Assembly (NCBI GenBank): GCA_002238445.1
Contig: MPML01000060.1
Coordinates: 1 to 32,758 of the forward strand
Direction of reading: 5' to 3'
DNA length: 32,758 nucleotides
Origin: Caldilineaceae bacterium bin5
GTDB taxonomy: Bacteria > Chloroflexota > Anaerolineae > Caldilineales > Caldilineaceae
Positions 1 through 7,904 of the stretch are shown here, piece after piece (position 1 is the first letter of the stretch; every line of letters starts with the position of its first letter). The position numbers were made by a program, and so were the translations under genes. The notes below the pieces were generated by a model. That model was not told the DNA's origin and made no database searches. It saw nothing but the letters and a program-made list of their open reading frames with translations.

Positions 1-296
1 CCGGCCTGGCCGGTTGATCGCAGGAACTGACGTCGGGTCAAAAGAAACATGTGTTGCTGCCTTGCGGTGTGAATGGGTGAATAGAGGCCTGCACAACTAT
101 TTCAGGGCTGTGAAGCTGTGTATGTAAATCCCTTTGACAAGGGGTAAATTGGCCGCTAGGGGGTGTGCGCCCGGTTTGGTTGCCGGAATCAGGTGCTGGA
201 TAATAAGCCACTGTCTGTCGGCCATCCTGTTGGGTTTCGTTTTGTTTTCGCGAATACTATGTATACCACAATTCGGCCAACATAAGACCTTGCGAT

Positions 297-650
297 TCGG
301 GCCTATCTGCCAGCCGGGCGCTGTCGGTGTCGACGAAGACCACAAGAGGACAGCAGGTCCAACGCCTGGTAAGAAGAGGTGATGTTCGACATCGGCCTCA
401 CCGTCCTCATGTAAATGGACAGGACACAGAAAGCTGGTCACCGCGAACCATGCTCCCCACAGAGGTCGGCGTCTCGTGCTGAACCGGGTTCGCCCCTGGT
501 AGAGGCCCGAGAGTGCCCACCTTGTTGTTGAAGCGTCTACCTTGATTATAGAAAAATATAATTTTCCATTTCCTCTCCTGAAAGAATAGCTTCTTCGACA
601 AAAATTGCCGGCAATTCGGGGCCCATCGCCTTCACAGCAGCGTCTGAACG
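297..650. repeat. Dispersed repeat R, copy 1
   Basis: Positions 297-374 match 1643-1720 with about five differences in 78 bp. Weaker similarity continues downstream: CTGGTAGAGGCCCG at about 494 versus 1852, and TTCTTCGACAAAAA near 590 versus TTTTTCGACAAAGA near 1938. No intact reading frame explains it. It may be the worn end of a mobile element or a duplicated decayed gene. The rest of 1-740 holds nothing else I can identify. Confidence 0.6.
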
Positions 651-743
651 CGATAAGATGCCGTCTGCACAGGGCCTCCAGCCGGCGTTTTCGGCCCTTC
701 GGGTGCTTATAAAGGACCTTCGCGGCACTGCTCGCTCGCCTGA

Positions 744-859
744 CGTGCGCAGGACGTAACCCTGGTGCGCGCCGAGTGGCACGTGCCCTTCATCAACGAG
801 GCGGCCGAGTTCCCCGGCTCGCGCCACGACGAACAGGTCGACAGCGCCGGGGGCGTTCG
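744..859 (+). pseudogene. Phage terminase large subunit, C-terminal fragment
   Basis: The frame reads DVTLVRAEWHVPFINEAAEF and then a FPGSRHDEQVDSAGG block. This matches the C-terminal nuclease end of TerL proteins, where a W-x3-F-(I/L)-(D/N)-E segment is followed by FP-(x)n-HDDQVDA. Only about 38 residues remain. A TGA stop lies just upstream at 741 and the frame runs into a dispersed repeat after about 860, so both ends are lost. In the family the motif is HDDQVD; here it is HDEQVD. This is a trace of a past prophage. There is no start codon or ribosome site of its own. Confidence 0.6.
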
Positions 860-867
860 CTTAACTG

Positions 868-925
868 CAGTTTTTAGTGAACTGCGAACACCTTTATCCG
901 CGAAGGGCCGCGAAGACACGCTAAG
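868..925. repeat. Dispersed TCCGCGAAG-type repeat with small hairpin
   Basis: GCAGTT...AACTGC (868-885) forms a 6-bp stem. The 15-mer TTTTTAGTGAACTGC at 871-885 recurs at 20977-20991. It is followed by a CCTTTATCCGCGAAGGGCCGCGAAG tract related to tracts near 21337-21390, 28755-28815 and 32278-32325. It abuts the terminase fragment directly. Confidence 0.5.
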
Positions 926-968
926 AACTGCAACGTCAACAGCTGTAACCACGGAGGGCCGCGGGCGC

Positions 969-1529
969 TTATTCCCACATCCGTTCTATGAATACCGGCA
1001 ATTCACGAATGCGCAGCTTCCCGTCTGGCGGTATGCAGATTATCGGAAAAGCAGCGCCGCCTCCAACCCCAAAGGACGAATGAAATTTTTGAATTGCGCA
1101 GACAGTGCCCACCAGCTCGAATTCAGTGTGCGGCATCTCCATTCCGGGCGGAAGGATAATAATCGCATCGCCACCGATGGTCACGCCCTTATAACGGAAT
1201 GCCGACGATTGATCGTGCACGAAATCGGCACCGCGCTGGCCGGGAAGGTGGCCGTCGCCCACCCAAGTGCGGATAAAAATTAACTGGCCGTCCCCAATCG
1301 GCGGTACGGTATAATCGATCTTGCCCATCACATAGACCGATTTCCACATATACTCGTGGATATTATCGTACAGATCCTGACCGCTGACCGGCCGGGCAGC
1401 GTCGCGTGCCAGCGAATGAAAAGTGTCATCGGAGCTTAACTGGCCCGCGTCGCGGGCGCCGGCGCTGCTGCTGAAAGCGCCGAGCAGCAGGACCACGAGG
1501 ATCAGAGTGAGTGCGGCGGTGCGTTTCAT
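969..1529 (-). CDS. Secreted protein, possibly OB-fold
   Basis: A 186-residue protein starting at an ATG with a GGGAGG ribosome site about 9 bases upstream. Residues 1-25 form a clear signal peptide (MKRT, then a leucine/valine-rich core, then SSAGA as the likely cleavage region). The mature part contains a pattern typical of small beta-barrels (YMWKSVYVMGKIDY, then IIILPPGMEM and FELVGTVCAI), loosely like tRNA_anti/OB-fold secreted domains. That resemblance is inference. It stands alone, with no neighbour closer than 500 bp on the same strand. I do not recognise a specific family. Confidence 0.65.
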   Translation of the reverse strand: MKRTAALTLILVVLLLGAFSSSAGARDAGQLSSDDTFHSLARDAARPVSGQDLYDNIHEYMWKSVYVMGKIDYTVPPIGDGQLIFIRTWVGDGHLPGQRGADFVHDQSSAFRYKGVTIGGDAIIILPPGMEMPHTEFELVGTVCAIQKFHSSFGVGGGAAFPIICIPPDGKLRIRELPVFIERMWE

Positions 1530-1642
1530 GGCGTTTGTCCTCCCGAATGGGGCGATGTAGAGCAGAGCTGACGGTCAGCCCGCTAGCCTTCCTGGAGGGA
1601 CACTTTACGGGCGAAGCCGTCATATCGTCAAGGCATGCCGCT

Positions 1643-1985
1643 CGGGCCTATCCGCCAGCCGAGCGCCGTCGGCGTCGACGAAGACCACAAGAGGACAGCA
1701 GGTCCAACGCCTGGTAAGAGATAGGTCAGCCTCGCCTTCTGCGCCGTCCTTGTCCAGCCGGGCGATCATAATGATGTCTTGATGAGCGACCGCTCACTGT
1801 GCTTTTCACAGCTGTCGGCGTCTTGCCCTGAATTGGGCCTGCCTCTGGTAGAGGCCCGCAGTTTCCACCCCATTTTGGCCCCATCTACTTCGATATTAGT
1901 GGATCTGGCGTCCCATTTACCCCTTGAAAGGACACCTTTTTCGACAAAGACGCCGGAAATTTATGGTGCAAGGTCTTCACAGCGT
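1643..1985. repeat. Dispersed repeat R, copy 2
   Basis: Second copy of the repeat at 297-650. The best-conserved core is 1643-1720, which contains GTCGACGAAGACCACAAGAG and the following AGCAGGTCCAACGCCTGG. Downstream similarity reaches TCTTCACAGCGTGG near 1974 (TTCACAGCAGCG near 631 in copy 1). It fills most of the gap 1530-2082 between the secreted protein and the HEPN-like gene. On the minus strand the core region reads as a short open frame in both copies but with frame differences, suggesting decayed coding sequence of unknown origin. Confidence 0.6.
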
Positions 1986-2082
1986 GGCCCGAAAGAAGTA
2001 TTATCGTGCGGAGAAGGGGCGGCAGTTTTGGAGAGCGCAGACAGCGCTCGGATTGCAGCCCTGGCTGAAGGAGAATGACCAA

Positions 2083-2799
2083 ATGGCATCAGGACTTACG
2101 GACCTAGAAACGATTACCGTTGACAATAAGACCTTTCCGACACCGCTGCTCCGTACAAACATAGTGATGCTCCACCGCATTCTGGAGGAGGTCGTAGAGG
2201 ACTGGCTGCGCGCCGTGGAGCCGTATCAAAGGCAAGTTGATGACGCGGATGACGACTCAGCGATGATGATAGCTGGCGCAACCGGCTTCGGGGAACTTCA
2301 ACCCTTGTTGTTGAAGTGTCTCTTTTCCTATGCTTTCTTCTTCGTTGCAGCTGACAACGCCTACAGGCGCCTTTATGAAGACTTGAATCAAGCAAATAGG
2401 ATTTCAGGCCTTCACGTAAGGCATGATAAAAAACCTAAAGATACGCCATTTATCGAAAAAATTCGCTGGATCAGAAACAATGCCATCGCACACCTCCCAG
2501 GAAGGGCGTCAAAGAAATTGTCCTACCTTGATGCTTTCGCTGCTATGTCCTGGCAACCTATGTCATTGGGATGGAGTACCGGGAGTCGCCCAGACCTTGA
2601 AAAACTTACTTTTGGAGCGGGGCGCTTCGGTGCCACAGATGCCTCAGGGCAGCGCGTAGAGTCGAAGGACATTGAGGTGCCCGGAGTGAGGGTTGCGCAC
2701 AAGCATTGTTTGCTGTATTTGGAACAGTACGACAAGATGTGCTGCGATTATCTGGAGACACTACAAGCTGCGTTGGCTTCTAAAGGGGGCGCAACTTGA
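2083..2799 (+). CDS. HEPN-like protein
   Basis: A 238-residue protein. I chose the ATG at 2083 because AAGGAG (2068-2073) sits 9 bases upstream; a longer frame back to 1924 would run into repeat R and has no ribosome site. The protein is largely helical and carries RNNAIAH at residues 131-137, the R-x5-H arrangement of HEPN ribonuclease domains, preceded by a charged region (HVRHDKKPKD). HEPN proteins act as RNA-cleaving effectors in toxin-antitoxin and abortive-infection systems. A match to that class is inferred from this motif and from context. The gene 108 bp downstream on the same strand is probably its partner. A non-catalytic HEPN or an unrelated helical protein is possible. Confidence 0.6.
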   Translation: MASGLTDLETITVDNKTFPTPLLRTNIVMLHRILEEVVEDWLRAVEPYQRQVDDADDDSAMMIAGATGFGELQPLLLKCLFSYAFFFVAADNAYRRLYEDLNQANRISGLHVRHDKKPKDTPFIEKIRWIRNNAIAHLPGRASKKLSYLDAFAAMSWQPMSLGWSTGSRPDLEKLTFGAGRFGATDASGQRVESKDIEVPGVRVAHKHCLLYLEQYDKMCCDYLETLQAALASKGGAT

Positions 2800-2907
2800 A
2801 ACTCCCTAAACGGCATCGCGCCCGTGCGCAGCGACCATCGCGCGTATCAGTCTATGCGGGATCTGGACGCGGACGGGATTGTGTGTGAGTAGGAGCTGAG
2901 AGGAACG

Positions 2908-3684
2908 ATGAACGATCCCCAGGTTGTTGCGCTGATCTATACCGTCGAGCACGGAAACTCGGTCGATTACGATGACGCGGGGCCTTTGCGTTACAGCGAT
3001 TTGCCGGAGTTTGATTTGACGGTGGACGACAACGTTGCACGGTTTGAGCTCAGGGAGTTTTACGCGGACGAAGACGAGGCTCGCGAAGCCATTGAACCAT
3101 TCATTCAGCATTGGGAGTTTGAGGCTTCAATGCGGTTCGGACCAGGAAGCTTCGGTTTGCGTTTCAGAGAAGCCGAAATCATCGACCGGAAGCATTCACT
3201 GCCTGAACCCGACACGAAAGGTTCTGAAATCGTCTTCCATTTTTCAGTCACCACAACCGGAGGTGTCATTCTCGGTTTTCCACATTATCCTCCTCCCCCA
3301 GCGGGCGGCTCGGTTGACCTTGATGACCCCTGCGTGGTCAAGATGAAGCGTAGATATGGTGAGTATCGTTTGGGGCGGGCAAAACTACCGGACATGGCAT
3401 ATTTCTGCATGACGGTTCTTGAAGAAAAATATGGATCCCTCTCTGAGGCTGCCAGAAAATGCGGCGTTAGCAAGAACGTTCTCGTCAAAATCAGGTCATT
3501 GTCGTCAACAAAAGGCGGGGAGGATGCGCGGAAAGCTGCAGGCGCTGATAGAGGGTTTACAAATGAAGAGAAACGATTCCTGAAAGAAGCCGTCGAGGAG
3601 ATCGTTATTCGAGCGGCGCAGGTGGCCGCTGACGACAGCCAGCGCCATCCCCGGATTACGATGGCGGCCCTGCCGAAACTTTAG
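2908..3684 (+). CDS. Conserved hypothetical with C-terminal HTH, likely HEPN partner
   Basis: A 258-residue protein starting at an ATG behind GAGAGGA. The first ~130 residues are rich in beta-type sequence and acidic (LPEFDLTVDDNVARFELREF; FRFGPGSFGLRF-like block). After a proline-rich linker (HYPPPPAGG) comes a helical half with a likely helix-turn-helix, YGSLSEAARKCGVSKNVLVK, at about residues 173-192, then a lysine/glutamate-rich tail. Proteins with this C-terminal half (MAYFCMTVLEE followed by an AARK-GVSK segment) recur as unnamed neighbours in accessory regions. It follows the HEPN-like gene by 108 bp in the same direction, so a regulator/antitoxin or sensor role is plausible, but function is unknown. 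Confidence 0.65.
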   Translation: MNDPQVVALIYTVEHGNSVDYDDAGPLRYSDLPEFDLTVDDNVARFELREFYADEDEAREAIEPFIQHWEFEASMRFGPGSFGLRFREAEIIDRKHSLPEPDTKGSEIVFHFSVTTTGGVILGFPHYPPPPAGGSVDLDDPCVVKMKRRYGEYRLGRAKLPDMAYFCMTVLEEKYGSLSEAARKCGVSKNVLVKIRSLSSTKGGEDARKAAGADRGFTNEEKRFLKEAVEEIVIRAAQVAADDSQRHPRITMAALPKL

Positions 3685-3788
3685 AGCTGCGTGTGATTTA
3701 TTCACGCGGCGGTCCTGGCCGGTATGCTGTGCTCATAGCAGCCTGCAATAGTCGCTGAACAAACCCTGCTGGTACTCGAACGGTTCTC

Positions 3789-4090
3789 TCACGAGCTTCC
3801 CCAACTGCCAGCTTTGCCCCTGTCAAGAAATTCAGGGGATAGGCCAAACGCTACGACAGAGGGGGGATCCTTAGGCCCCGCATGTCTGAAGAACCGCTTA
3901 GAACGGCTCTGGTGCGGTCGGTTGTATTTACCTGCCTCTGGAACACTCTGCGGCTGACCTTTTTTCGTAAGCGCCGCCGAAACGCTGGCAAATGCGACAA
4001 TTTGTCGTTTTTGCGGGTGTGTCTGTCACGAATGGATAATGTGTTGGGCGGTACGAACGGATATGCCCCAAACTATTTCACACCTAGGGG
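3789..4090 (-). pseudogene. DUF3102-like phage gene remnant, copy A
   Basis: The minus-strand frame reads GISVRTAQHIIHS, then a TGA, then QTHPQKRQIVAFASVSAAL, and continues open to a stop at 3789. The segment resembles the DUF3102-type block of phage and plasmid proteins (GIS-x-RTAQ). Positions 3971-4069 are about 90% identical to 18541-18639, where the same protein segment appears without this TGA. With a stop in the middle and no start this copy is dead. The rest of 3685-4241 shows no other gene. Confidence 0.5.
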
Positions 4091-4241
4091 GATACTTTGC
4101 CATCAGCAGCGTTCGCCCTGCGTTTCTGATGGCTGACAGGTGTAAGCCTATGCAATGATCAGAGCCGGCCGCATCCGTCTGGACACACATTATTTTCCCC
4201 GTTTCGTGGTCCAAAGATTGGGGCTCACCATATCCAACCAG

Positions 4242-6674
4242 TCAATTAGCAACCTGCTGACGACTCTTGATTAAGGATATTTCCGCCTTTAACTGGGAAC
4301 TCAGACTCGGCCAATTGAAAACGTCAACCGCCGATTTGATACTTTCCCACTGTGAGTCCAGGTACTGTCTAAATTCCTCGGCCCGTTCTAAGCGCCCAAG
4401 TATAGATCTTACATCACCGATTTTCTCTCGGACATTTCGGTCCACTATAGGTGTATCAACGATCATAGCATCAACGTAGGCAAAAATGCGGACAAGCTTT
4501 TGGTAGTAGTAAGACCCTGCAGTGGTGATCCGGTAGAATGAGTCCCGCCCTTCGACCGCCCCGGAAATCGGTCGCTTGGTCTCGGTTTCCACCAGTTTTT
4601 TCTTGAGTAGCCTGTCCAGTACGCTTGATATCTTCGCGGGTTGAAACCCCAATTGCTGAACATACCCAAATATGGCCTCAACATCGACGTACCCTGCATT
4701 TCCAGACGCTTGCGACTCTAATTCCAAGTATGCTAGAACTATCGGGGCTAGAAAATGCTCCCTGCCATCCGAACCACTAATATCGAAAAGGTTAGTTATC
4801 TCGGAGAAACGCGGGTCGTAATCCTTGTGATCCCCATAAATTACGGCGCGTACAAAGTCATGAAGTGGAACATAGTAGCTCCCCTTATTCCTGTATATTT
4901 GAAGCATCCTGGCGGTATTGACATGACCACTGCCGACGAAAGTTTGGATGAAGTCGAGGGCCAAACGGATGTTTCCTCCGCAAACATTGTCCACGAATTC
5001 GATCAACTCCAAATTATTGTCAATAGAGTATTCTATTATCTTGAGGTAATCTACAAGGTTTCGAAGGTCTACATGGAATTCCACTCCAGGGATGGAGGTT
5101 CCGATTACCCCAATCTCTAGCAAGCTAATTGCATACCGTAACCTTTTGTGAATCACACGGTCTACTCGAGGCGGGCTTATGGTGAACGCTCTTGTATGGT
5201 ATGCGCTCAGGGCTCCTTCTGATCTTGAAAGGTGAAACGTCTCAGGCCTCAACGACACAAAAACGAATGTCGGCCACAGTTCCGCCATGCTTTGACCAAT
5301 TAGGAATGCCCTCTGTTGAAACTCATCAGGCCGCTGGTCTACGTTGTCTAGAAAGACAATTATCTGCTGGTTCCGGCCCTTCTGGATGTGTTCCAAACAC
5401 TGTCTCAAATGCTCATGGCCAGCTTCAAGTTTTCTCTTGAGAAACGAGATTTTTTCTTTCTCGTACTCAGCAGGGTCAATGTCCTTCAGGCCGCCGAAGA
5501 TGCCTCTATCAAATTCGGAAAGGGCTAAGTTATAGACTCCCCGGACGAACTTCCGGTCTGCGATGTCGATACTGTATTTGTCATTCAGTTGCCTAGCAAT
5601 TTCGCCCTCTAGGTATTCATCTAGATCAGAGTCGAGAGTTGGCTGAACACCTAAATCTATATAGAAGATAATCGCTTCGCGGAGAAGCTCAGCAGCTTCA
5701 ATGGAAATAAAGTGACGCACAAACATCGTTTTGCCTACGCCTACATCGCCGATCAGCAGGACCGGTCGTTTAGTAGCGCTTTGGGCTAGCATTTCGGTCG
5801 TGATCGTTGGATTGCCGCCCTTTTCTGTAGCAGGTGAAAGCGATGGGCCGGCAAGTGCTTCTTCGAAAACCGAAGAATATTTGGACTTCAGTATCGACTT
5901 GCCAACTAGTGCATACTGCGAAAGTGCCCCGCTGCTAGCATAGCATTCCTTTAGAAAGCCCTCCTCGTTTTCGGGCAATTTGCCCACATCTTCGATTATC
6001 AACTCACCAAATGCTTGGAGGTCCGTCTGCAAGGCGTTCCTTATCTGATATCTCGGATAGTGTGGGATTCGATGCGACAGTTTGTCGGGTGGAGGACTCT
6101 CGCCACTTTCTTGCAATAGAATTTGCAGCGCCCGTGACTGTACTCCAGTTTTTGAGAGACAGTTCCATAGGTCTAGGAACTCTTCAACCATATGTTGAAG
6201 TGAGTTCAAGACTAGGGCTCTGCCTTCTATTGGAGGAGTACCATCTGTCCTACTAGCTAGAAAGGCCACCATTTGGTGGCCATTACAAACAGCCCCAAAC
6301 GGCACCCCTCTCGATTGGCAGTAGCCCATAGCTTGAATAATAGCTTCATATACGTCTGGAGCCTCGTCTACAAACCGCTGGATTTGAAACGTTAATTTAT
6401 TGACCCCAGCAGGGACCTCAAAGTACGTGTCTTCCCTTTTGGCCTCTACGATCAAATATTTGTGTGGTTTACCCAAAGAATAGTCGGCATATGTACCTTC
6501 AAATCTGTCCTCAGCATCGCACTCTGATTTGTCCCAACCCAGACAATTGAAAAGCAACTCATCTATGAACTGGAGTCGTGTGGTAGCTTCGTTGAAATGG
6601 CTCTGACCAGCGTCATTTTTCTTCTCAATCAACAACTTGAGGTTCTCTAAGCACTGCTCATAGTCAGCAGGCAT
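4242..6674 (-). CDS. HsdR_N-type nuclease fused to P-loop NTPase
   Basis: An 810-residue protein whose ATG has GGAGG about 6 bases upstream. Residues ~25-160 look like the type I restriction HsdR N-terminal nuclease domain: D64 (YADYS), then E77-A-K79 (LIVEAKRE), the D...ExK triad of PD-(D/E)XK enzymes. Residues 303-320 hold a Walker A motif (GDVGVGKT, 309-316) and 438-446 a Walker B (IIVFLDNVD). The rest is helical, with a winged-helix-like stretch near residues 670-720. Type I HsdR uses a helicase motor; here the motor is a STAND/KAP-like NTPase, and there is no HsdM or HsdS beside it. A stand-alone anti-phage effector is the likeliest role. It uses A/T-richer codons than the type IIG gene, suggesting separate acquisition. 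Confidence 0.75.
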   Translation of the reverse strand: MPADYEQCLENLKLLIEKKNDAGQSHFNEATTRLQFIDELLFNCLGWDKSECDAEDRFEGTYADYSLGKPHKYLIVEAKREDTYFEVPAGVNKLTFQIQRFVDEAPDVYEAIIQAMGYCQSRGVPFGAVCNGHQMVAFLASRTDGTPPIEGRALVLNSLQHMVEEFLDLWNCLSKTGVQSRALQILLQESGESPPPDKLSHRIPHYPRYQIRNALQTDLQAFGELIIEDVGKLPENEEGFLKECYASSGALSQYALVGKSILKSKYSSVFEEALAGPSLSPATEKGGNPTITTEMLAQSATKRPVLLIGDVGVGKTMFVRHFISIEAAELLREAIIFYIDLGVQPTLDSDLDEYLEGEIARQLNDKYSIDIADRKFVRGVYNLALSEFDRGIFGGLKDIDPAEYEKEKISFLKRKLEAGHEHLRQCLEHIQKGRNQQIIVFLDNVDQRPDEFQQRAFLIGQSMAELWPTFVFVSLRPETFHLSRSEGALSAYHTRAFTISPPRVDRVIHKRLRYAISLLEIGVIGTSIPGVEFHVDLRNLVDYLKIIEYSIDNNLELIEFVDNVCGGNIRLALDFIQTFVGSGHVNTARMLQIYRNKGSYYVPLHDFVRAVIYGDHKDYDPRFSEITNLFDISGSDGREHFLAPIVLAYLELESQASGNAGYVDVEAIFGYVQQLGFQPAKISSVLDRLLKKKLVETETKRPISGAVEGRDSFYRITTAGSYYYQKLVRIFAYVDAMIVDTPIVDRNVREKIGDVRSILGRLERAEEFRQYLDSQWESIKSAVDVFNWPSLSSQLKAEISLIKSRQQVAN

Positions 6675-6749
6675 CTTGGGCCTCCAAATCTATCCGAACG
6701 GCCGATTCCCTCTTTCCGAGTGTATCGGCGTTCTTTCTGTGACGGTAAT

Positions 6750-7218
6750 CTAGGGTTTTTCCTCAACTGAATCTGTGCAAAAAGACGAATCCCCTCGTGC
6801 AGCAAGCGCCTTGGCAAAGGACGGCACGACTTCCAGCATTTTCAGCCACTGTTCATTGGCTGCGACTGGGCGACCCAGAGTGCTCAAACGATTGGCGAGA
6901 TTAGTACGCATCTGACCAATGCGGATCGAAGGACAGGTCTTAAAGGCGGGTTCGATTATCGCTCGTCGGAGCGCCAGAACATCTTGAACGCCGTCAGATT
7001 GTTCCCAACTCCAGGTATAGTTTTCATCGTTCCTCTTGGCCTCAATTATGTCAGGATATGTGTTGGCCCGGTAATAGTTCAGCAAGACACGATCCATCCC
7101 TTTGGCAGAAGCCAGACGCCGTTCACATTCCTTTCCATAACTTTCGCAGTAACTCTTCGTCACCAGCATCTGAGGCGGCGTCAATTGCGAGATCGAGATC
7201 GTCAATGCCCTTCGTCAT
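6750..7218 (-). pseudogene. LA2681-type HEPN protein, frameshifted N-terminal fragment
   Basis: A frame opening at the ATG at 7218 gives MTKGIDDLDLAIDAASDAGD and on to LWKGM before a TGA near 7123. The neighbouring frame then continues from ECERRLASAKGMDRVLLNYY to a stop at 6750. Joined, these resemble the N-terminal part of LA2681-family HEPN proteins: helical opening, a YTWSWEQ segment, then a TPR-like TNLANRLSTLGRPVAANEQW and the closing SFAKALAARGDS. The HEPN catalytic half is missing: the frame ends in unrelated sequence 75 bp before the nuclease-NTPase gene. Family assignment is from memory of the motif layout and is moderately sure. The frameshift and truncation are seen directly. Confidence 0.55.
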
Positions 7219-7491
7219 CTGAATTATTCTTAATGTAGCGGTTACTCACTACATTTTGCCAAGCCAGCGACATCTGAGTACCCCAGTTGGAAAATACCGA
7301 CGCCCAATAGTCCAGTTTGAAACTGGTACTTTTCAAGCGGGACAGTATCTGTCTGCCGGTTATCCACGTCGGGGACGACCTTTCAGGTACGGGCGGTTTT
7401 TGCCAAGTTTCTCACATAATATAGTGGTGGGGCGCGTCGAGCGTCAACCGACGGGATTGGTAAACGGCGGGTAGTTGTGGGGAGATTACTG

Positions 7492-7743
7492 CTACACGGC
7501 CACGTCGGTGCTGGTGTCGCCGGCGTTGAGGGCGTTGTAGTAGGCGAGGACCATGTCTTTGGTGCGGTAGTGGCCGAAGGCGGCTTTGTCGTGGCGGCGG
7601 ACGATGGGGAAGGTGTCGAGGATGTAGGCGGCGTCTTTGCGGGAGAGGCCGTAGAGGTGGAAGTAGAGGGCGTCGAGGCGGGCGCGCAGGTGGTGGCGCT
7701 CTTCTTCGTTCCAGATAAAAGGCTGGCTGTCGTAGCCGAAGTC
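7492..7743 (-). pseudogene. Type IIG restriction-modification gene, detached 3' end
   Basis: Encodes about 80 residues (from ARDFGYDSQPFIWNEEE to DTSTDVAV and stop) matching the C-terminus of the full-length type IIG protein at 12102 (ARALGYDGPPFIWNEEE to DTDAEVAV). Upstream of 7743 the similarity ends abruptly and the frame continues into unrelated sequence, with no methyltransferase or nuclease domain. It is therefore a headless fragment. The slightly different beginning and end of the matching segment suggest it came from a related paralogue and was later homogenised or recombined in its middle. About 160 bp of unassigned sequence separate it from the GHKL ATPase gene. Confidence 0.8.
7513..7716. 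repeat. 204-bp direct repeat, left copy
   Basis: Matches 12123-12326 in the same orientation. 7513-7693 is identical over 181 bp, 7694 is the only mismatch (T versus C), and 7695-7716 is identical again. Divergence begins sharply on both sides. The pair brackets the RHH-Vsr-methyltransferase-ATPase operon. Confidence 0.95.
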
Positions 7744-7806
7744 GCGGGCGACAGTCTTCTGACCTGGGCCTGGATCCGGCGAGGCGGGCCGGCGGATCGG
7801 TAATCT

Positions 7807-7830
7807 CGGCAAAACTGCCGATTTTGCCAT
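7807..7830. terminator. Possible hairpin downstream of the GHKL ATPase operon
   Basis: GGCAAAA and TTTTGCC form a 7-bp stem with a 7-base loop about 75 bp beyond the ATPase stop codon. The stem itself supplies short T runs on the minus strand. It could end the operon transcript, but there is no clean U tract after it. Confidence 0.3.
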
Positions 7831-7904
7831 CTCGAAGCGCTCCAGGCGACGCTTTGACCCCTGGGACGCCGTGCTTGCGGTCCCTGTTCAAAAACAGCCG
7901 CCTG

